NCBI GenBank assembly: GCA_020632885.1
Contig: JACKEQ010000009.1
Coordinates: 62,001 to 126,000 of the forward strand
Direction of reading: 5' to 3'
DNA length: 64,000 nucleotides
Source: Alphaproteobacteria bacterium
GTDB lineage: Bacteria > Myxococcota_A > UBA796 > GCA-2862545
The notes under the pieces were generated by a model. The model had not been told where the DNA came from. It did no database searches and worked only from the letters and a program-made list of their open reading frames with translations. Shown here in pieces: positions 57,450 to 64,000 of the stretch. The position numbers and the translations under genes were made by a program. Position 1 is the first letter of the stretch; each line of letters opens with the position of its first letter.

Positions 57450-59268
57450 ACACGGTGCCCCCGCCCTCCCGCGGGGCCGCGAGGAGCTCGCCGTCCAACA
57501 GCCGGACGTGGTGCCGGACCAGCGCCAGGCCGAGCCCGAGGCCCCCGTGGCGCCGGGTGTACGACATGTCGCGCTGCTGGAAGGGCTGCAGGAGCTGGCC
57601 GAGCAGGGCGGCATCCACGCCGGGACCCCGATCGGCCACCTCCACCTCGAGCTCCGCACCCAGGCGGGCGGAGACCTCCACACCCCCGGCGAACCGGACC
57701 GCGTTGTCGACGAGGTGGCCCACGGCCTGCTCGAGGTGCCGCCGGGCCAGGGGGAACCCCCCGGCATCCGCGCGCAGCGTGCCCCTGCCGCCGACCAGGC
57801 CCTCCAGGAGCCCGGCCACGTCGACCTCTTCGCGGGCTCCCGGCGCTGCGGTCTCCAGGTCCGTGAGCTCGAGGATCCGCTCGATGAGTGTGCGGAGCCG
57901 ACCGGACGCACCCGCCACGTTGCCGAGGTCCTCCAGTGCCGCCGGGATGTCGGCCTCCTCGAGTGCCTCCCGGACGAGCTCCGCGTAGCCCTGGATGGCG
58001 TTGAGGGGTGTGCGGAGCTCGTGGCTCACCATCGCCAGGAACGCGGACTTCACCCGGCTCGCGTCCAGCGCCCGGTCGCGGGCCACCTCCAGGGCCTGGT
58101 TGCGCTCCCGGAGGGTCTCGGTGCGCTCGCGCACCACCGCCTCGAGCTCGGCCGTACGCCCCCGGAGCAGCTCGTTCTCCCGCTCGTGGTGCTCCAGCGC
58201 GTGCTGGCTCCGGAGCTCCTCGATGGCCCGCGTCCGGTCGGCGTCCAGGCGCCCCTGCTCCAGCGCGATCCGGCGGCGGTGCCAGGTGCACGCCTCCTCG
58301 AACCGTCCCAGGGCCTCCAACCGCCGCGCCAGGACCTCCGTGAGCTCGCTGGCGACGTCCTCGTGCCCCTCCGCGAGCGCGATGCCGTCGCGCAACACCG
58401 GCTCGGCCTCGGGGTCGTCCACGGCCGCGAGGGCCGCACCGAGAACCAGCCGGGCCCCCGCGCGGCGGAGGGGATTCCCGGACGCGTCCCAGTAGTCGAC
58501 GGCCCGACGCGCGAGCTCCACGGCACCTGCGGCATCCCCGGCGGCACGCCGCGCCGCCGCCAGCCCCTCCAGCACCCGCATCCGGATGGCCTCGGGCACG
58601 GAGGGCCCCGCGAGCTCGTGGGCGGCCGTGAGATGGCTCACGGCGGCCTCGCCCCGACCGGCGCGGAGCAGCAGCATGCCGAGGTTGATGCGCTGCTGCA
58701 CCACCAGCCCTTCCTGTCCGTCCAGCACCAGGGCCTCCGCGAGGCCCCGCTCCAGGTGCTCGATCGCGAGGGGCAGGTTCCGCTCGGCCGCGTACAGCGT
58801 GGCCAGGTTGTTGTGCACGATCGCGAGGACCTCGCGGGATGCGACGTCCTCGAGCGGCTCGAGCTGGGCCAGCGCGCCGAGGTAGCTCTGCAACGCGCGC
58901 TCCCGCAGGCCGAGCTGCTTGAGGGCGATGCCGACCTGGGTGTGGAGCTCGGCAGCGAGCAGGGGGTCTTCGAGGGCCTCGTCCAGGCCCTCCCGGGCGA
59001 GGTCCCAGGACGAACGCGCGTCCCCCCGCAGCAGGGCGGAGGACGCCCGCACGAGGAGCGCGTGACCCCGCCGATCGGGATCCGCCGTGGCCGCGAGCAC
59101 CTCGACGGCCAGCGCGTCGGCGGTGTCGTGATCGAGGGCGTCCGCCGCCGCCATGGCGCGGGCGAGGACCGCCTCGGTCGTGCCGGCGTCCGAGCCCCGC
59201 AGCGCGCGGAGCTGGGCGCGCAGGGCGGGTCCCCGGGTGGGCTCTTCGTGCGGTGGGACGGCCGGCAT
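57376..59268 (-). CDS. TPR-containing cytoplasmic sensor histidine kinase
   Basis: A 630-aa protein with no transmembrane helix. Residues 30-330 are TPR-like helical pairs (HTQVGIALKQLGLRERALQSYL, RINLGMLLLRAGRGEAAV), a coiled coil (350-405) follows, then the kinase core: H-box SHELRTPLNAIQGY with His416, N-box HLVDNAVRF, G1 DRGPGV and G2 GLGLGLAL. TPR-kinase proteins usually sense through partner proteins. It has no receiver domain and no adjacent OmpR-type regulator; the LuxR-type regulator about 0.9 kb upstream on the same strand is a possible partner. Confidence 0.85.
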   Translation of the reverse strand: MPAVPPHEEPTRGPALRAQLRALRGSDAGTTEAVLARAMAAADALDHDTADALAVEVLAATADPDRRGHALLVRASSALLRGDARSSWDLAREGLDEALEDPLLAAELHTQVGIALKQLGLRERALQSYLGALAQLEPLEDVASREVLAIVHNNLATLYAAERNLPLAIEHLERGLAEALVLDGQEGLVVQQRINLGMLLLRAGRGEAAVSHLTAAHELAGPSVPEAIRMRVLEGLAAARRAAGDAAGAVELARRAVDYWDASGNPLRRAGARLVLGAALAAVDDPEAEPVLRDGIALAEGHEDVASELTEVLARRLEALGRFEEACTWHRRRIALEQGRLDADRTRAIEELRSQHALEHHERENELLRGRTAELEAVVRERTETLRERNQALEVARDRALDASRVKSAFLAMVSHELRTPLNAIQGYAELVREALEEADIPAALEDLGNVAGASGRLRTLIERILELTDLETAAPGAREEVDVAGLLEGLVGGRGTLRADAGGFPLARRHLEQAVGHLVDNAVRFAGGVEVSARLGAELEVEVADRGPGVDAALLGQLLQPFQQRDMSYTRRHGGLGLGLALVRHHVRLLDGELLAAPREGGGTVFTVRVPRPSPDRTAPDPAPARPRS

Positions 59269-59306
59269 ACCCCGATCCTATCGGTCGCCGCTCGACGGAT
59301 GGGAAG

Positions 59307-60182
59307 TCACCCGGCCTCCAGCACCGCGACCACCTCGGCCTCCCCGAGCGTCCGGGCCATCTCCAGGGCAGAGAGGCCCCCAGGTAGCTTGCGGTGCTTC
59401 TTCCGCGACACCAGCTCCCGGGGCGCGCCGCGCCCGAGAAGCCAGCCCACCGTGTCCGCGTCCCGGGCCACGACGGCACCGTGGAGCGGCGCCAGGCCCG
59501 TGCCCTTCCCGGTCGTGTCGCACGCGACCCCGTGGTCGAGGAGCATCTCCAGGCCCTCGCGGAACCGGGAGGTCGCCGCGGACACGGCATCGTCGACGGT
59601 CGCCGAGGCCCCCGCCGCCAGCAGCGCCCGCAGGGCGTCGGGGTTGCGTCGGGCGACCGCCCAGGCCACCCCGGTCCCGCCACGGCCGTCGATCCTGTCG
59701 GCGTCCGTACGCGGATCGTGGAGGAGGGCCTCCACACACCCCTGATTCCGTCCCTGGATCGCCCACATGAGTGGAGTGAACGCCTCGCGGGGCCCGTTCT
59801 CGTGGAGGACCCGGGGGTCGGCTCCCCGGGACAGCAGGTAGCGCGTCACGCCCGCCGAGCCCTGGATGCACGCGTGCAGGAGGAAGAAGTCCGGGCCCCG
59901 GTCGAAGGCCGCCCAGCGCGAGATGCCGTGGCCCTCCATGGCGAGCCGGAACAGCGGCACGCAGTCGGCCTCCGCCGCGTAGAGCATCGCGAAGTGCTCG
60001 CCCACGAGCCTCTCCCCGAGCGCGAAGGCGCCGGCGGCGTCGGGCGCGGCGAAGAGCTCCGGTACCCCCGCGGGCAGCGGGTCGGTCCGCTCCTGCGCGA
60101 CGTGGATGTCCCGCCACGCCGAGAGCGCGCGCACCACGCTCGCCTCGTCCGCCTCGGTCGGCACGAACTCCCGGTAGTCCAT
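59307..60182 (-). CDS. ankyrin-repeat protein
   Basis: A 291-aa cytoplasmic protein. About five ankyrin units are visible from residue 95 onward (TRYLLSRGADPRVLHENG, TPLMWAIQGRNQGCVEALLHD, VAWAVARRNPDALRALLAAGA, LAPLHGAVVARDADTVGWLLGRGA). The start is at ATG 60182 with GGAGG; ATG 60203 overlapping the LuxR gene stop (ATGA) is an alternative that would couple the two. Ankyrin arrays mediate protein binding; the partner is unknown. The kinase gene lies 38 nt downstream on the same strand. Confidence 0.8.
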   Translation of the reverse strand: MDYREFVPTEADEASVVRALSAWRDIHVAQERTDPLPAGVPELFAAPDAAGAFALGERLVGEHFAMLYAAEADCVPLFRLAMEGHGISRWAAFDRGPDFFLLHACIQGSAGVTRYLLSRGADPRVLHENGPREAFTPLMWAIQGRNQGCVEALLHDPRTDADRIDGRGGTGVAWAVARRNPDALRALLAAGASATVDDAVSAATSRFREGLEMLLDHGVACDTTGKGTGLAPLHGAVVARDADTVGWLLGRGAPRELVSRKKHRKLPGGLSALEMARTLGEAEVVAVLEAG

Positions 60183-60199
60183 GGGCCCTCCGGCCCCGG

Positions 60200-60676
60200 T
60201 CATACCAGGAAGAGGCGGGCAGCGCGCACCGCGGCCTCCGTGCGCGTGGTGGCGTCGAGCTTCTCGAGGAGCCCCTGCACGTGGAACTTGGCCGTGTGCG
60301 AGGAGATCTGCAGGGCATCGCCGATCTCGCGGTTGGACAGGCCGAGGGCGAGCAGCTCGAGGACCTCCTGCTCGCGGGGGGTCAGCGCGGGCCCCGCCGA
60401 GGGTCCGGGGAGCACGACCAGCCCGTGGTGGACGGCCCACAGCGCGGCGCACACCGTGTCCACAGCGGTGTCGGGCGGGAGCTGGGCCGCCCAGGCCTCC
60501 CCGGACGGTGCGTCGGTGAGGAGCACGGTGGGCACGGCGTCCGGGGCCCCCTGGTCCGCGAGACGCACGTCCGGGTCGTCGTCGACGAGGAGCACCCGGT
60601 CGTCGAGGGCGTCCAGCCAGGTCTCGCCGACGTCGGCGTCCCGGAAGGCGAGGTTCACGCGCAGCGAGGTGAGCAT
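60200..60676 (-). CDS. LuxR-type DNA-binding regulator with atypical receiver
   Basis: A 158-aa protein. The C-terminal HTH is a clear GerE/LuxR domain (ALTPREQEVLELLALGLSNREIGDALQISSHTAKFHVQGLLEKL). The N-terminal 90 residues are shorter than a normal receiver. There is an acidic LLVDDDPDVRL but no convincing phospho-acceptor Asp at the strand-3 position or Lys at the strand-5 position, so control may not be by phosphorylation. It is divergent from the HtrA-like gene across 120 bp that contain two palindromes and may bind there. Confidence 0.8.
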   Translation of the reverse strand: MLTSLRVNLAFRDADVGETWLDALDDRVLLVDDDPDVRLADQGAPDAVPTVLLTDAPSGEAWAAQLPPDTAVDTVCAALWAVHHGLVVLPGPSAGPALTPREQEVLELLALGLSNREIGDALQISSHTAKFHVQGLLEKLDATTRTEAAVRAARLFLV

Positions 60677-60712
60677 GGGAGCAAGGTGCGCACGCCGGGA
60701 TGCGGCGCAACC

Positions 60713-60745
60713 CTGCCCGATCGGGCAGCCTCCCCGAACGGGCAG
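60713..60745. promoter_or_regulatory. 16-bp palindrome CTGCCCGATCGGGCAG plus third half-site
   Basis: A perfect palindrome at 60713-60728, with a third half-site CGAACGGGCAG at 60735-60745 (17 bp after the matching half). Lies between the LuxR-type gene (start 60676) and the HtrA-like gene (start 60797), so it is a candidate operator for autoregulation and/or control of the protease. Confidence 0.5.
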
Positions 60746-60749
60746 CTGT

Positions 60750-60767
60750 GCTCCGGTCGTCCGGAGC
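60750..60767. promoter_or_regulatory. second inverted repeat GCTCCGG-TCGT-CCGGAGC
   Basis: A perfect 7-bp inverted repeat 29 nt before the HtrA-like ATG; could be a second operator or a hairpin in the 5' leader. Confidence 0.4.
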
Positions 60768-60796
60768 CCAGGATGGTGAGGCAACAAGGAGGAGCC

Positions 60797-61645
60797 ATGC
60801 TCCAGACGCTCTCCAACGACCTCGCCGCCGCCGTGGCCGCCATCGCTCCCCACCTCCTCGCCCACGTGACGCGGCGCGGGGTGTCCACGCTCTTCGCCGT
60901 CGACGCCCACCACGCCATCGGATCGGCCCACGCGCTGCGCCACCTCGGGCGCATCGAGGTGCAGGGCCAGCCCACGGACGCCGAGGTGATCGGGGTCGCC
61001 CGGGGTCTCGACCTCGCCGTCGTGCGTGTGGACGCCGAGCTCTCGCCGGTCCGCTGGGCCGCCCTCCCGGGCGTCGGGAGCCTCGTGCTGCCCATGGCGG
61101 CGGGGCCCCGCGCCACCCTCGGCCTCGTGAGCCAGGTCGGCGGCGCCTGGCGCACCCACCACGGCGACACGGTCACCGCATGGCTGGAGGTCGACGGTGC
61201 CCTGCCGCCAGGCTTCTCGGGAGGTCCGCTCGTGGCGGCCGACGGTGCGGTGATCGGCATGAACACCCGCCGCCTGACCCGCGGGGGCACCACACTCCCC
61301 GCCGCGACGCTCGAGCCCCTGATCGCCGCGCTGCTCGCCCGGGGCTCCGTGGAGCCCGCCTACCTCGGGATCGGCGGCGCGGCGGCCACGCTGACGCCCG
61401 CACAACGCGACGTGGCCGGGCAGGACGAGGCGCTGCTCGTGGTGGCCGTGGAGCCCGGGAGCCCCGCCGACGGCGTGCTCACCGTGGGGGACATCGTGCT
61501 CGGCGTGCAGGGCGCGGTCGTGCGCGGGGTGCCCTCGCTGCGGGCCGTGCTGGACGGCCTCGCGCCGGGGTCCACCGCCACGATCGCCGTGCTGGCGGGC
61601 GGAGGCCGGGAGGAACGCGAGGTCACCCTCGGCGTGCGCTCCTGA
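60797..61645 (+). CDS. HtrA-like trypsin-fold protease with one PDZ domain
   Basis: A 282-aa protein with AGGAGG before ATG 60797. The chymotrypsin-like fold has a probable catalytic His in GSAHAL, Asp in RGLDLAVVRV and Ser in PPGFSGGPLV, each in the DegP-type context. A PDZ domain follows at about 190-282 (PAYLGIGGAAATL, VVAVEPGSPADGVLTVGDIVLGVQG). No signal peptide is seen (MLQTLSNDLAAAV), which is unusual for HtrA-family members and suggests a cytoplasmic or non-classical location. The stop forms TGATCA with the convergent M13 gene. Confidence 0.8.
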   Translation: MLQTLSNDLAAAVAAIAPHLLAHVTRRGVSTLFAVDAHHAIGSAHALRHLGRIEVQGQPTDAEVIGVARGLDLAVVRVDAELSPVRWAALPGVGSLVLPMAAGPRATLGLVSQVGGAWRTHHGDTVTAWLEVDGALPPGFSGGPLVAADGAVIGMNTRRLTRGGTTLPAATLEPLIAALLARGSVEPAYLGIGGAAATLTPAQRDVAGQDEALLVVAVEPGSPADGVLTVGDIVLGVQGAVVRGVPSLRAVLDGLAPGSTATIAVLAGGGREEREVTLGVRS

Positions 61646-63685
61646 TCACCAGACCTCGCAGCGGTCCGCGGGGGCCATCGGGGCGCCCTTCTCGCACCCG
61701 AAGGCCTCCGCGAAGGCCGGCAGGTTCATCACCGGGCCGTTGACCCGGAACTTCGGCGGGCTGTGGGGGTCGGTGGCGACGCGCACCCGCTGGAGCTCCT
61801 CGGTGGCGAGGGTGCACCAGCCCTGCGCGAAGGCCACGAAGAGCTGCTGCTCGCCCGTGAGACCCGCCAGCTTCGGCTCCTCGCCGTGCTCCGCGACCCA
61901 GTCGCTGTAGGCCAGGTGGGCCACCTTCAGACCGCCGAGGTCCGCGATGTTCTCGCCGAGCGTGAGCTTGCCGTTCACGTTCACACCCGCGATCTCCCAG
62001 CTGCTGTACTGGTCGACCACACACTCGGCCTGCTCCTCGAAGCGCTCGCTGGCCTCGGGCTCCCACCACTCCTTGAGCTCGCCGTTGGGCGCGTACTTGC
62101 GGCCCTCGTCGTCGAAGCCGTGGGTGAGCTCGTGGCCGATGACCATGCCGAGGGCCCCGAAGTTCATGGCCCGCGGGAAGTCCTTGTCGAAGAACGGCGA
62201 CTGCATGATGCCCGCCGGGAACACGATCTCGTTGCCCGTGGGGTTGTAGTAGGCGTTCACCATCTGCGGCGTCATGTGCCACTCGTCGGGATCGACGGGC
62301 TTGCCGACCTTGTCGAGCTGGTGCTTCGCGTTGAAGGCCCCCGCCGACCGCATGTTCGCGAGCAGATCGCCCTTCACGACCTCCATCTCGGTGTAGTCGC
62401 GGAAGGTCTTCGGGTAGCCGAGCTTGGCGCGGAAGGCGTCGGCCTTCTCCACCGCCCGGCCGCGCGTGGTCTCGTCCATCCAGGCGAGGTTCGGCAGGTT
62501 CTTCTCGAACGCCGCGAAGATCCCGGCCACCATCTCCTCGGCGACCTCCTTGCTCTCGCCGGCGAAGCGCTCCTGGACGTAGGCCTTCCCGAGCCACTCG
62601 CCCATCGCGTCGTCCGTGCGGTTCACGCACCGCTTCCAGCGCGGCTCCTGCTCCGTGGTGCCCGAGAGTGCCGTGCCGAAGAACGCGAACCGGCGCTGGT
62701 CGATGGCCTTGGTGAGGAACGGGCTGGCCCAGACGATGGCGTGCCAGCGGAGGTACGTCTTGAGCACGGGGACCGGCGTGGCCTTCACCACGGCATCCAT
62801 GCCCTCGAAGTAGCTCGGGGTGACGACGATCACGCCGCCCGCGGGGGGCTCGATGCCCACACCCGCGAACCAGCGCTTCAGGTCGACGCTCGGGGCGAGC
62901 GCGTTCAGCTCGTCCACGGTCATCTTGTTGTAGGTCTTCTCGGCGTCCCGGAGCTCGGCGCGCTCCCAGTGGTGCTTCGCGAGGGACGTCTCGAAGGCCA
63001 TCACGGCGGCGGCGTCCTTCTCGGCCTGCTCGGGCGTGGAGCCGGTGAGCACGAAGAGGTCCTTCATGACCTCGAGGTACTTCGCGCGCACGGCCTTCCG
63101 CTCGTCCGTCTCGTCGACGTAGTAGCTCCGATCGGGGAGACCCAGGCCCTCCTGCATGACGGAGAGGATGTTCGTGTTCGGGTCCTTGGGGTCGGCCCAG
63201 GTGCCGCCCGAGAAGAACGGGTTGGGCCCGAAGGACATGAGCTCACCGGCCACCTCGAGGGCGTCGTCGCGCGTCTTCACGCCGTCGATCCGGGCGAACA
63301 GGGGCTCGAGGGGCTTCGTGCCCGCCGCCTCCACGGCCGCCTCGTCCATGCAGGTGCCGAAGAACGTGCCGAGCTTCTGCTTCACGGGGTCGTCGCCGGC
63401 GTCCTTCGAGGCCTCCTCCAGGATCCTCCGGATCACCGCCTGGTTCTCGTCGAAGATCGTGGTGAAGGACCGCGTCATGTTCGGACGGTCCGGCGGCAGC
63501 TCGGTGTTCGCGAGCCAGCCGCCGCACGCGTACTCGTAGAAGTCGTCGCAGGCGCCGACCTCCGGGTTCATCGCGGCCACCACGGACGCTGCCACCGGGT
63601 TCTCGGCGGCCGTCTCCGGCGCGGGGGTGGGGGTCTTCGACGCGCCTTTGCACGCCACGAGCAGGAGCAGGGTCAGGTTTCGCAT
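61646..63685 (-). CDS. M13 family zinc metallopeptidase (neprilysin-like) lipoprotein
   Basis: A 679-aa peptidase. ATG 63685 opens RNLTLLLLVACKG, a lipobox with Cys11. The zinc site is HELTHGFDDEG with His518 and His522, and the third ligand Glu lies in GENIADLGG. NAYYNPTGNEIVFPAGIMQSPFF is the substrate-binding NAYY motif of M13. CEVW at the end matches the family C-terminus. It degrades peptides up to a few kilodaltons at the cell surface or in the periplasm. A TATGGG box lies about 8 nt upstream. Confidence 0.93.
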   Translation of the reverse strand: MRNLTLLLLVACKGASKTPTPAPETAAENPVAASVVAAMNPEVGACDDFYEYACGGWLANTELPPDRPNMTRSFTTIFDENQAVIRRILEEASKDAGDDPVKQKLGTFFGTCMDEAAVEAAGTKPLEPLFARIDGVKTRDDALEVAGELMSFGPNPFFSGGTWADPKDPNTNILSVMQEGLGLPDRSYYVDETDERKAVRAKYLEVMKDLFVLTGSTPEQAEKDAAAVMAFETSLAKHHWERAELRDAEKTYNKMTVDELNALAPSVDLKRWFAGVGIEPPAGGVIVVTPSYFEGMDAVVKATPVPVLKTYLRWHAIVWASPFLTKAIDQRRFAFFGTALSGTTEQEPRWKRCVNRTDDAMGEWLGKAYVQERFAGESKEVAEEMVAGIFAAFEKNLPNLAWMDETTRGRAVEKADAFRAKLGYPKTFRDYTEMEVVKGDLLANMRSAGAFNAKHQLDKVGKPVDPDEWHMTPQMVNAYYNPTGNEIVFPAGIMQSPFFDKDFPRAMNFGALGMVIGHELTHGFDDEGRKYAPNGELKEWWEPEASERFEEQAECVVDQYSSWEIAGVNVNGKLTLGENIADLGGLKVAHLAYSDWVAEHGEEPKLAGLTGEQQLFVAFAQGWCTLATEELQRVRVATDPHSPPKFRVNGPVMNLPAFAEAFGCEKGAPMAPADRCEVW

Positions 63686-63728
63686 GGCGGCCCCCATACC
63701 CCGCTCGTCGGGCGTGCACATGCGCGGA

Positions 63729-63734
63729 TAGGGT
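63729..63734 (+). promoter_or_regulatory. -10-like hexamer TAGGGT next to the kelch gene
   Basis: Only 6 nt before ATG 63741 with no ribosome-binding site between, as for mutH; suggests a leaderless message. Confidence 0.35.
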
Positions 63735-63740
63735 ACCGGC

Positions 63741-64000
63741 ATGCTCCTCTCCGCGATCCTCGGCTGCCAAGCTCCCAGCACGCTCCCTCCGGGAGGGGCG
63801 ATCGAGCCCGGCTGGTACACCCTGCCCCCGCTGCCCCACCCGCTCCAGGAGGTCGCGGTGCTCGCGCGTGACGACGGGACGGCTTGGGTGCTCGGTGGCT
63901 TCGACGACACCATCCAGGTGCGCCAGGAGATCTGGATCCTCGGGACCGACCGCGTCTGGCGCGAGGGGCCCGCCCTGCCCGAGCCCCTCCACCACCTCAA
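63741..64000 (+). CDS. kelch-like lipoprotein (partial, runs off the window)
   Basis: Only the first 86 codons are present. The signal MLLSAILGCQAP ends in a lipobox with Cys9. The mature part begins with a kelch-type blade (WYTLPPLPHPLQEVAVLARDD, AWVLGGFDD, EIWILGTDRVWREGPALPEP), so a beta-propeller is likely. The function is unknown; it is divergent from the M13 peptidase gene by 55 bp. Confidence 0.65.
   Translation, partial: MLLSAILGCQAPSTLPPGGAIEPGWYTLPPLPHPLQEVAVLARDDGTAWVLGGFDDTIQVRQEIWILGTDRVWREGPALPEPLHHL

Noticed and set aside
61763..63871. 702-aa plus-strand frame
   Set aside because: Complementary-frame shadow of the M13 peptidase, whose motifs are decisive.
1..64000. tRNA, rRNA and CRISPR features
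   Set aside because: Looked for by eye; no cloverleaf with a T-loop GTTCRA pattern in place, no rRNA sequence, no regularly spaced short repeats.

Overview
The window is about 70% GC, carries 54 protein-coding genes (two are halves of one frameshifted gene) and has almost no spare DNA. No rRNA, tRNA, CRISPR array, integrase or transposase was seen. The gene set points to a Myxococcota-like (former Deltaproteobacteria) organism: many lipoproteins with short Leu-rich signals, Pro/Ala and Asp/Thr linkers, PEGA, FHA, lamin-tail and VCBS/FG-GAP proteins, short MYXO-CTERM-like tails, secreted M64 and M13 proteases, and many histidine kinases and TPR proteins. This placement is inference from gene content; a mutH gene is unusual for such a genome.

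Layout. 1-9.2 kb: partial FIST-domain gene, a GYF/SH3-like membrane protein, a PEGA protein diverging from ogt, an M64 protease, a sulfatase-like hydrolase, and three small envelope genes. 9.2-16 kb: aat, a large Pro/Ala-rich membrane protein, an unrecognised gene, metG and a hybrid-free sensor kinase. 16-28 kb: a frameshifted sulfatase-TPR gene, a giant beta-helix protein, a fused E1 alpha/beta oxoacid dehydrogenase, a TPR protein, a DAO-family oxidoreductase and a Cthe_2159-like carbohydrate-binding lipoprotein. 28.0-29.4 kb: gene-free, with imperfect ~365-bp tandem repeats bounded by a 13-bp direct repeat and followed by strong hairpins.

29.4-44.7 kb: Hpt protein, Rossmann protein, aldehyde dehydrogenase, mutH, surface proteins (VCBS, lamin-tail), the def-x-fmt-rpe cluster, a three-gene two-component operon and a Tat/lipobox intradiol dioxygenase. 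44.74-46.28 kb: a second gene-free stretch whose minus strand is purine-rich and folds into GNRA-capped hairpins, so it is best read as a candidate large structured RNA. 46.3-64 kb: SLC13/DASS transporter with a possible leader peptide, a degenerate Hpt/pseudo-receiver/GGDEF protein coupled to tgt, an FHA protein with four unnamed W-L repeats, a prolyl oligopeptidase, a DUF2914 protein, a TPR sensor kinase, ankyrin and LuxR-type genes, an HtrA-like protease, an M13 peptidase and the start of a kelch-like lipoprotein.

Three organisational themes recur. First, a TANNNT-type -10 hexamer sits 16-22 nt ahead of many start codons, and at four divergent gene pairs one palindrome-like element with a shared central TA supplies -10 boxes in both directions. 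Second, convergent genes abut or overlap at their stops, twice through a shared TGATCA. Third, operon genes are joined by 1-4-nt stop/start overlaps. Housekeeping functions present are translation (metG, fmt, def, aat, tgt), repair (ogt, mutH) and pentose phosphate metabolism (rpe); the rest is mainly envelope and signalling. All calls rest on reading the sequence without database searches.
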